Below, piece by piece: positions 38,120 to 47,832 of a stretch of DNA of 64,000 nt (position 1 is the stretch's first letter; every line of letters begins with the position of its first letter). The DNA comes from Neocallimastix lanati (nom. inval.) (Eukaryota > Neocallimastigomycota > Neocallimastigomycetes > Neocallimastigales > Neocallimastigaceae). Position numbers and translations under genes: made by a program. The notes under the pieces are model-generated. The model made no database searches. It saw nothing but the letters and a program-made list of their open reading frames with translations, and was not told where the DNA came from. The stretch lies in contig JACVTC010000064.1 of assembly GCA_016946835.1 (NCBI GenBank), forward strand, positions 774,501 through 838,500. The letters run 5' to 3'.

Positions 38120-38313
38120 TAAAAAGATCATTGATGAAATTTAAATGATTTTAATATAGCATTTTTTAAAAAAAAAAAAGAAAAAAATGGAACATTTAAA
38201 ATATCCAGTGGATCAATGACTGATTCACTTTTATTACAACAACATGGACAACATTTGAGAAAAATTTTCCTCAGTACTTCTAATGGTAATAGTGGTATTG
38301 TACTTACATTCAC
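38120..38313 (-). pseudogene. LINE 3' fragment (target of a later insertion)
   Basis: A 61-codon open stretch (38313..38128) includes KCCPCCCNKSESVIDPLDIL. This resembles the Cys-rich motif near the C-terminus of LINE ORF2 proteins and the CPKCCPCCG motif of the neighbouring element (about 38900). It lies directly beyond the poly(A) tail of that element, so the younger element seems to have landed in or next to this older copy. Confidence 0.5.
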
Positions 38314-39945
38314 GTTTTTTTTTTTTTTTTTTTAGACTAGGAAGAGAATACGCTTCCAGTGCTTTATTAAATAGATTAAAATATTTTTATGTATTACATT
38401 TAATAAAAAAAATACAGTAATAATTTCAGTATTAGTGTTATCAATCGAATCTGTATCTGTCATTTCACCGGGAGGTGAAAATCCATGCCTTGTCATTTCG
38501 ACGTCGACGCTCTTGGTAACGGTAGATTCAACGGAATACCATTTCATCATCAAACTAAAAGATCGACAAATTAATGGTATTACGTTTGTTAGAAACTCCG
38601 CAATCCTCACAAAATACGGAACAGTTGACGAAGTTGAACTTTGTTTAAAAATATTGTCAACTAATAGTCTTTGTTCCCCATCATTAACTTTAATTTTTGA
38701 ATATATTGAACGCCCACCAAGAAGAGCACTCAATATATAATAATAAATATTATTATCATAGTTCTTTTCTGAATCTAAAGAAACATCCAAGGATTTTTGT
38801 TCAATTATCAATGCAAACTTCAAAAAAGAGATCATATAGAAAAGGTAAAGATTTATTTCTGTAATTTTCCAATTCTTTACAGGCAAAGATCCAGTGAGAA
38901 AAGCTAGGTACAATAACACCACAACAAGGGCAACATTTAGGGCAATCTTCTGAGACGATTTTTCTTTTAATGGAAATACTAATGTCAAATTTAAAACCAC
39001 ACCTAATTCGAGAAATCCAAAAGAATCCCAACTGATACTTAGGATATTGAAATGGTAAGTTTCTGATTTCTGAAATAAATCCAAAATCATTCTCCTTGTA
39101 AATAATTGCTTTTTTGGCTTTGAGGGTTTGAAGACATCTCTTTCCCAATAAAACTTTTTTATTTCACTTGTTTTCTTACCATTTAATTTCTTATCCAAAG
39201 TCCTTGATTCTTTAGTCCATGAGTAATGTGACATAGTAGGAATATTATTAGTGAGATGATTAATAATACATGAAGAATTTTTCCATTTTCTAAAGCATCG
39301 TAATTGAGATATAGCACAGACAGCTGAAAGAGGAGGTATTCTCAATTCCCGAGTAATATTATAGAGACTAACAGAAGAATTACGAGATTTAAATCTGTAA
39401 CTCCAATAAAGTCCTCTATTTATAATTTTTTGAGCTTTAGAACATCTGCTCTTATTTGAACCAAAGAGAGGAGCATAATATATAACAAGACTAAGAATAA
39501 ACGAAATTAAAACATATTTCTTCAATGGGAGAGGAACAGATTTATTAATAAGAAATCGAAAGTACAAATTTAACTTGACATTTAAATTACTGTTTAATTT
39601 GGATTGTATAGGTTTCAGTGATAAAGATTCATCAAAAGGAATACCAAGATAAGTATAGTTGTCAGTTTTAGGTAATTTTTTACTACCAATAAAGATGGAT
39701 CTTCATAGTTTATCGGTTTAACAAAGTTAATCGGTTTTACAACAAGAGTAGCACACTTATTAATTCCAAAAGTCGTTTCATTCTTAATATCCCATTCATG
39801 AACTTTATTCAAAATTTTCTTAAGAGCTTGTTTAGATGGAGCAACTAAAACAATATCATCCGCAAAAAGTCCACAACAATATTGAGAATCTAAATATACA
39901 CCATACTTATCACAATTATCCAGTACATCATTAATGAACAAATTG

Positions 39946-39983
<38 letters not shown>

Positions 39984-40085
39984 TTTTTTTAATTTTTTTT
40001 TAACAAATTGAATAAAATAGGAGATAGAGGGCTACATGAGGAATCATAGCTTTATTATAGATAATATGGTCGATGCAAGAAGATT
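38314..40085 (-). pseudogene. Non-LTR retrotransposon (LINE) reverse-transcriptase region, disrupted
   Basis: Reads leftwards. Between about 40060 and 40014 it encodes SCSPLSPILFNL, the conserved segment before the palm. It resumes at 39941 with LFINDVLD and the catalytic FADDIVLVAPS box (around 39860). It continues with a YLGIPF-like motif (about 39650) and, after a frame change, with SLYNITRELRIPPLS and SWTKESRTLDKKLNGKK (39567..39170). A second frame (39148..38801) carries the CPKCCPCCG...SHW...C knuckle. The original frame (to 38332) then carries YYYILSALLGG. The stop codon TAA runs straight into poly(A) (38333-38315), so the 3' end is intact. Reverse transcriptase would copy element RNA at the target DNA. 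Disabled here by an insertion and frameshifts. Endonuclease part not seen. Confidence 0.85.
39937..40013. mobile_element. Poly(A)-only insertion with 12-nt target site duplication
   Basis: The LINE reading frame is split by 53 nt that are almost pure T on the plus strand (39949-40001). The insert is flanked by a perfect direct repeat AACAAATTGAAT at 39937-39948 and 40002-40013. Removing the insert and one repeat restores a contiguous reverse-transcriptase segment. This is the footprint of an extremely 5'-truncated retrotransposition event that left only the tail. Confidence 0.9.
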
Positions 40086-40400
40086 CAATATTTTAAAGAT
40101 AAAAATAAAATGTTATGTAAAGGATCAAGTAAGATAAAAAATGATAGAAAATTAAAAAATAATAAAAATAACAGAAATGAAAAGGTCATCGATAAAATCT
40201 AAAGATTTAAAGGTAGATCATTCAAATATCTAATGAATAAAAGATTGATTACTAAAAACTATCATATAAATATATTTTCCACAACTTCTAATAAATTTCA
40301 ATATATTCAATTTAACAATAATTTTATAAACACAAATTTTTTCATGTAATCTTTTTTTTTTTTTTTTTTTACATTTTTTCTTTTATTGATTTTATAATTC

Positions 40401-40431
<31 letters not shown>

Positions 40432-41600
40432 ACATTTTTTTTTTTTAAAAAATTATTAAATAAATTACTTTTATAAAATAAACTATTACTACTAAACTTA
40501 GACACAAATATTAAATTTTATTAAAATAAAAAAAACAGTAAACTTTTTTGAATATATATACTAATAATATATATAAAAATAATTAAATATCAAGTAATAA
40601 TATATTTCTTTAAATATTTAAAAACTATAATAGAAACCTAAAACTAAAAAATTTTTAAAATAAAAAAAAGAAAAAAATAAAGTAAAAATATTATATAAAA
40701 ATTTGAATTTTTTTTAACAATTTTTGTATTTAAATATCTAGTATTATTAATAAATTTCAATATCTTAATATTATAATTTTAAACTCATTATTTATAATCA
40801 AGTCACTCCAATTCAATGTATCATTTATATTTTAATATTTTTTCAAGAATGTAAATTTTTTTTCTTTTTTAATTTCAAGAGAATTTTTCATTTTATAGAG
40901 ACTATTAAAGATTTTTCTTTTTATATATATTTATATATATTTTTTAATAAAAATTTTAATACTTATCTTTCTTTTCTTTCTTTAAATCATTATCTCTTTA
41001 TAATGAATCTTTAGACCTTTTTTGCCTTATAAAATAGTATTTGTAATACTATTTTTCCTTCAAATTTGTCATTGGCAAATAAAGGTAACTTTTTCAACGG
41101 AAACGCAAGTTCGTTTTAGCTCTAAAGAAAATAAGAATTTATGTTGAATAATCTTATTTTCTTTTATTTTTTTTCTCTACTTACTTTTTATATTTAATAT
41201 TCTCTTGAATTTTTATTATTATTTTTTTTATAAAAATCTTATTGAATATAAATATTTATTTAAAATATATTTCCTTTTTTTATATATTTTTTAACACTTG
41301 CCTTTCCTCAAAGTTTTATATTTATATATATATATATTTATAATATTTCTTATAATTTATATACTTTGGTGTCTTTTTTTTCATATATCATTTTAAAGAG
41401 GATTAAATTGATTTGAAAAAATACATCTATTTATTTCCTTTTTATTTTTAATAAAAAGAGAAACTAAATATCTTTATTTTCTGACATATTATTTCTTTGG
41501 TATCATTTAATCCAATTTAAAAGATGAGTCACATTAATTGCTAGCGTATTATTATTAAATTTACTAAATACTTCTGTGTTGAACATTTTCTTTATAAATT
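40086..41600. other. AT-rich spacer with a further LINE scrap
   Basis: Positions 40185-40325 align loosely with 38128-38300 (CATCGATAAAATCTAAAGAT compared with CATTGATGAAATTTAAATGA, later ACTTCTAATAAA compared with ACTTCTAATGG), so another decayed 3' fragment is likely. The rest, including the 3' flank of the next gene, is AT-rich without a gene. Confidence 0.45.
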
Positions 41601-42116
41601 TTAATACACAATTAATGGTTTATCCTGACTCTTCTCGACACCTAAATTTACTATTCTTGCATAATAATTAGAGTGACTTACCATATTTTTCTTGAGACCC
41701 TGAGATAACTTGGAAATACCTTTGGAATTAATCTTGCATTTCTTTGGTTCAACTTTTGATTTTTGATTGAAATAATCTACTGATGAAAGAGCATTTATAG
41801 CTCTAAAAGTTGAATATTGATTATTTATTCTTTGACGACTTCTAAATGAAAGTCTTTGTGGGATACTTTGACAAGCGCCAAAAGGAGTTACAGTACTTTT
41901 TCTTGATGATATTCTTGAAATTCTTGGTTGGATAGATTTTGAACGTTCTTCATATTTTTGTTCATATTCGGCAGGAGTACCATTTTGATATATTTCATCA
42001 CAGCTTTTTCTATTTAAATTAGGATACTGTTCTAAAAAATGGCAAATATCGGAGCAATACATATCATTTTCACGGGCTTGCTTACCACATGGACACCATT
42101 GTAAATCGACATTCAT
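41601..42116 (-). CDS. Small basic protein with an N-terminal CxC / YCSxxC motif, ECL1-like (171 aa)
   Basis: A single ORF with normal composition in AT-rich surroundings. Near the N-terminus, residues 8-25 read C-P-C-G-K-Q, then M-Y-C-S-D-I-C-H. This four-Cys pattern (C-x-C ... Y-C-S-x2-C) resembles the short metal-binding motif of the fungal ECL1 'life-span regulatory factor' family, which normally has C-x2-C. Here the first pair is one residue closer, so the match is tentative. The rest is Ser/Arg/Lys-rich and probably disordered, with RISRISSRKS at about 67-76. The start is the only ATG near the motif. The function is unknown; a small regulatory protein is a reasonable guess. Confidence 0.7.
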   Translation of the reverse strand: MNVDLQWCPCGKQARENDMYCSDICHFLEQYPNLNRKSCDEIYQNGTPAEYEQKYEERSKSIQPRISRISSRKSTVTPFGACQSIPQRLSFRSRQRINNQYSTFRAINALSSVDYFNQKSKVEPKKCKINSKGISKLSQGLKKNMVSHSNYYARIVNLGVEKSQDKPLIVY

Positions 42117-42341
42117 TTTCGTTTATTTCTTTTGTATTATAAAATTTACTTTTAGAATTTCTTTTCTTATAAGACTTCGTTTAAAATACTTCCGTATTAA
42201 AATACTATTTATATGAAAATAAAAAAATAATAAGAGTAATTTTTTAAAATTAATCAAAGAGTACTCTATTTATACTTTTTGGTAAATTATTGTACAGAAC
42301 AAGAGTTTCTTCTATTTTATTCTTTTGTGAGAATGTTGCTG

Positions 42342-42373
<32 letters not shown>

Positions 42374-42762
42374 TTGGTTGATTCAGAATCAGTTAAATAA
42401 CTATTGGTGAAAAGTAAAATTTTTATTAATTGATAAAATATATTAAAATTATAATAATATTATAGCATATAGTATTGTCATACATTTTACATCAAATAAT
42501 ATTAAAATTGTGGTTATTCATATTATAAATATAATATTGGTTCATTGTTAAATTATATATATTTATATTTTATCTTATTTATTATTGGCTTAATAATGTA
42601 TAATCAGAATTTTTTCTGGCTTTATGTGTTTTCAAATATCGAATTTAACAGAAATTTTATACTAGAAAAAAAAATATAATTATGTAAATAATGTAATTAA
42701 TACTATTACGTTGTAATAAATAATAATTGATAAATAATAAATATATAAAAAATAAAAAAGTA
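42117..42762. other. Upstream flank of the ECL1-like gene
   Basis: Presumed promoter and 5' UTR, then AT-rich spacer with a poly(A) tract at 42342-42367. No gene seen. Confidence 0.6.
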
Positions 42763-43035
<273 letters not shown>

Positions 43036-43367
43036 ATAAATATATATATATAAAATATATAAAACACAATAATTTTTATTATTATTATTACTAGTATGTA
43101 ATATTTTTTATTTATTTAAAATAAAATTATTAGATATATAAATATAAATAGATATAATAATTTTGGTGGTATAGTATGTGGGTATATTAACATTTATTTT
43201 TCATATATATATTATTTAAATATAATTTTTTTTATTAACTCAGTCAATTTGTAATTTTTTTATTCTATCTTTTTTTCATTTTTTATAGGTATTTGGATAT
43301 TTAAATAATTTTAGACTCATTATTTAATATATATTGTTTATTATTTTCATTATTACAATCTATTATT

Positions 43368-43542
43368 TTAATTAACAGATGATCTATGCTTTTTAGTTAA
43401 TGGTTCTTCTTTTTTAATAAATACATCACTATTTCTCTTTCTATCATATTTATTAATGCTATTATTATTATTATTATTACTGTCGTTTATTGAGTTGATA
43501 CTTGAATTATTTTTATTACTACGATCATCTTTATTATTACTG

Positions 43543-43588
<46 letters not shown>

Positions 43589-44312
43589 CATTATCATTTA
43601 TGCTATCATTATCATTATTATTATTGTTATTTTCTTTAGTACCTATTTTTTCTTTCATTTCAATTAATTTATTATTTTTATTATTATTCAAATTTGGATT
43701 TGAATTTTCAATATTAGGTTCTTCAATTTTATTAGTACTTTTAATATTTGTTGTTTTTTCATTTTTGGTATTCTCTATTTCAGTAAGGTTATTATTAATG
43801 ATTTTTTTATGTGTCTCTTCTTCCATTTTTGTAGCATTATTGACAATACCTTTTTTATTTATTTCTTCTTCCATTTTATAATCTTCATTAATAACATTTT
43901 TTTTATCGATTTCATTTTCCATTTTATTACTATGATTGACAACTCTTTTTTTATTAAGTTCATTTTCCACTTTATTATCATTACTAATAATAACTTTTTT
44001 ATTTGAAATTTCTGTTGTTTCATTTGTATTATTAATCACAGTTCGCTTATTGGTTACTTCTGTTGTCATTTCTTCAGTATTGTTAACAATAATTTTTTTA
44101 TTTGTTATTTCTGTTGTTTCATTTACATTATTGATAATAATTCTTTTATTCATAATTTCAGTTGTTTCATTTGTTTTATTAATAATAATTTTTTTATTAG
44201 TAATTTCGGACATTCCATTAACATTAATACTGTTGTTATTAGGATTGTAATGAATTACTTCATTTATTTCATTGTTATCTTTATCAAATTTATCATCAAT
44301 TTTGATAAGATC

Positions 44313-44360
<48 letters not shown>

Positions 44361-46883
44361 GTTATTATTATTGTTATTATTTTTTGGGGTACTATTTATT
44401 TGACAGTTATTATTTTCATTTGCGTTATTTTCATTACTTTTATTATGGCTACTTTCATCATCATTATTTTTGTTAGTTGGATCATTTTTATTTTCTTTTT
44501 TATTTTCTTTCTCAATATTTTCAATATTTTCAATGTTTTCATGAATTTCATTACTATTAATTTCAATATTATTCGTATCACTTTCATTAATTTCATTATT
44601 AGGATTTGTAATATTTTTAGATTCACAAGTTTCATTATTAGGATTTTTAATATTTTTAGTTTTATTAGTTTCATTAATTATATTACTATCACTAATATTG
44701 GAAACTGGAATATTTGTATTATTTTCATCCAATACCATATTAACTTCATTATGATTTTCATGATTACTATTTAACTTATTATCATTTAATTTTTCATTTT
44801 TTTTATTTAATTCATTATTATTATCCATAACATTATCATCTATATCATCGTTATTATTAATATTACTGTCATTCTTATTATTACCAACTAAGTTATTATT
44901 ATCATGGTTATTATCACCAATTATATTACCATTATTAATATTATTATTATTACTATTGTTTATGTCATTCTTATCATTGCTATTAACATTATTGTTATTT
45001 TTAATAAAATCATTATTAATAATTTCTTTTTCTAAATTCACTTTTTTAGGAGTATTTAATTTAAATTCATTCTGAATATTTATTATATTTGATTTATAAT
45101 TCAAAGGACTATTTAACTGAGGTATATCAAAACTACTCATACTTTTACTTCTTGGATTAAGAAATCGATTAGAATTTAATTTATAATCTTTATCATCATC
45201 GTCATGATAAAGTGGTATATTTATTAAATCTCTATTTTTATTATAATAATTGAGAGGCAGAAGTTCATTTTTTTCTCTTATTATATTTATAAACTTAGAA
45301 AGATTTGTGTTAGATTCTTTATTTTTTTTATAAAGGGCTGAAAATGGGGTAATTATTTTTTCTGGAAGGGTGACAACAGTTTGAGTTTCAACAGAAATTG
45401 ATTCTGATTTTGGCTTTTCGGAGATTAACTCCATCTTATCAGTTTGAATAGCTTTTTCTTCTCTTATCTTATTTCTCTGTTGAATTATCTCCTGAATAAC
45501 TTTATTTTTTAAATCTTTAAATATATCTAGAGTGGTATCAGCATAAATATTTGTATTTATTTCTACGTTATCTTTATCGAGTTTAACGTTTTCTGGGTAA
45601 ATATCATTTTCTTTTTTAATAGAATCAAACCTTAGATTAGGTTCAAAATTATGAATTACAGATTTCATTTCGTTTGAGTATTTATCATTTTTTAATTGAA
45701 GTTGAGCAACTATATCTTTATACTTTTTCAATTTTGATTCTAAAGATTCTATTTTTTCATTATTTGATTGTTTAATCAAATGTGCAGCTTTTAATTCACT
45801 TTGGAGTTTTGTATTTTTAGATTTTAAATTGTTAATTTGTCTTTGATATTCTTGAACTAATCTTGAATTATCTTCATCAATGACTAATTGATTCTTACTG
45901 ATTGAATTTAAAGTTTCACTATTGATGTCATTTAAACTACGTTCCTTAAATTTTTGGATTAATTCATCTCTTTTACTAGTAAGATTTAATTCTTTAGTTA
46001 TTTCTGTTATTTCTTCAATTCTCATATTGTATATTTGTTTATATTTTTGAGTAATCAATTTCCATTCATTTTTATATTTATTAATTTCCTCTTCATAATA
46101 AATTTTATTGTTTTCTATTTGAATTTGATATACTTGAATTTCTTCTTTTAATTGCTCAATTTTTTGATAATTTTTTGAATTGCTCTTCTCTAATTCTTTA
46201 ATGATATTTTTTAAATCATCCTGACTAGCATTGTATTTATTATATTCACTATTAGTATGTTCTTCTCTTTCATTGGATAAATTTGAATTTTCTTTATTAA
46301 GACTAATTTCTTTTAATTCCTTAATTTTTTCTAAAGAATTTTTATATAAATTTTCAATTTTTATTTTTTCATTTAATAATTGATTTCCAATTTCAGCAGC
46401 TAGTTTTAAATCTATTTTTATGAAATTTTTATTGTACAATTTAATATGAGTATAACAACAACAACAATAATAATAATAATAATAATAAAAATTAATATAA
46501 TTTGTAATAAAAATGTTGATGGAAAAATATAATTAAAAAATATAAAAAAGAAGTAAATATATAGTTAAATAAATAAACAAACAAACAAACAAATAAATAT
46601 ATAAAAGAAATGATATATAAAATTCTTTTAAATTAATATATATATATATATATATAAATTAAATTTTAAACATGAAAATTTAAAATTTTATAATATATGT
46701 ACTTTCTGAACATTCATATAGTTCTTTGTATGCTTCTTTGAGTTTAATTTTTGCTTCTTTTTCAGATAATTCATTTATTAAAGGGGTTGAAAATGGTGAA
46801 TCATTTTTAGCTATTGAATTTTTATTTGATGGAGTTTTCGTAATATCACCAACTTTTAAATGACCATTTTTTTTTTCTTTCAT
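43368..46883 (-). CDS. Coiled-coil, Asn-rich protein with a CC1-box-like motif (2 exons, 1074 aa)
   Basis: Exon 1 is 46883..46703 and exon 2 is 46411..43368, joined in phase 1 (donor GTACAT, acceptor AATAG). The frame is kept and residues 61-73 become N-L-K-L-A-A-E-I-G-N-Q-L-L. The pattern A-A-x2-G-x2-L-L at the start of a long coiled coil (to about residue 330) is like the CC1 box. BICD and Spindly family dynein adaptors use that box to bind dynein light intermediate chain. The function is inferred from this motif alone. A linker follows, then a large Asn/Asp-rich region with a run of about 23 Asn, an array of 16-residue repeats (about 44210..43775), and a basic C-terminus ending KKHRSSVN. 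A BICD cargo domain is not visible. Alternative: another fungal coiled-coil scaffold. Confidence 0.85.
43775..44212 (-). repeat. Coding tandem repeat, nine copies of a 16-residue unit
   Basis: Within exon 2 of the coiled-coil protein. The unit is approximately T-E-I-x-N-K-[KR]-x-[IV]-[IV]-N-N-x-N-E-T. The first five copies are of the T-E-I-T type (TEITNKKIIVNNTEEM). The last four drift to E-N-E and E-E-E types (EEEINKKGIVNNATKM). DNA similarity has decayed less in the first half. Confidence 0.85.
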
Positions 46884-47510
46884 TGTTAAACCTTAAAATT
46901 TAAAATATTAATTATTTAAAATTACGAGAAATAAAATTAAAATAGAAAAAGATAAAAAAAATAAGAAAAAAATAAAATGAAATTATTGAAGAATAAATTT
47001 ATGATTATAGCTTTTTTTAGTATTTAATTAAAAATGATGATATTAATTATTCCAATTTAATTGAATATGAAGTTTTTAATTTCGATACATATAATATTAT
47101 TGTGTTGAATAATGAATAATGGAATTTTATTATATATATATATTTTTTTATTTATTAAAAATTTATTAAATTTTTTAAATTTAATTTTTATATTAAAATT
47201 GTTTAATAAAAAATTATATAAATATATTTACTATATACTATATAATTAAATACTATGATATATAATGTATTGAATATTTTTATCTTTTTTTATACTTTTT
47301 TTTATAAAAAAAAAAAACAATTATTAATTAATAAAAATTTTTATATATCTTTATTTATATAAAATAATAAAAAAAAAAATTAAAATTAAATTTTTATTTT
47401 ATAAAATATAATTATAAGAGACATTTTTTAATACATATATAGTTTTTTAATATTAAATTATATAGTTATTTATTTATTTATTTACTTTTATTTTTTTATT
47501 TTTTTTTTTT
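46884..47510. other. AT-rich upstream region of the coiled-coil gene
   Basis: Presumed promoter and spacer. AT repeats and T homopolymers only. Confidence 0.6.
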
Positions 47511-47523
47511 TTGTATTTTTTAA

Positions 47524-47810
47524 TGCAATTACCAAGTGAGTTAGTACATACTTCATTGGGTTAGGTTATATTATCCTTGTTTCAAAGGAACTTAGGAACT
47601 GGAAAAGCACTCCGAGAAAAAGCGTAATAGAAAATTCTCACCGATAATATACATGTCAGAGTACTAATGCTGAACACTCAGTAAGGCTATCCAACAGGAA
47701 CAATATCCGTCTATGCGAAACATAACAATGTATTATGACTTCCTTAATATTCCCATGCTTTGAGAGGGACTACAGGGTAATACACACTAGAAATAAACAA
47801 AAAAAAAATT
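47524..47810 (+). mobile_element. Dispersed repeat family, copy 3 (5'-truncated)
   Basis: Corresponds to the 3' half of copies 1 and 2 only: GTTAGGTTATATT, TTAGGAACTGGAAAAGCA, ACACTCAGTAAGG, then a longer 3' end that also keeps the TTAATATTCCCATG part seen in copy 2. It ends in an A-rich tail at 47797-47808. Frames are broken. The tail ends about 22 nt beyond the stop codon of the convergent gene at 47833. Confidence 0.75.
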
Positions 47811-47832
47811 GCATATTTTAAATAAAAATATT

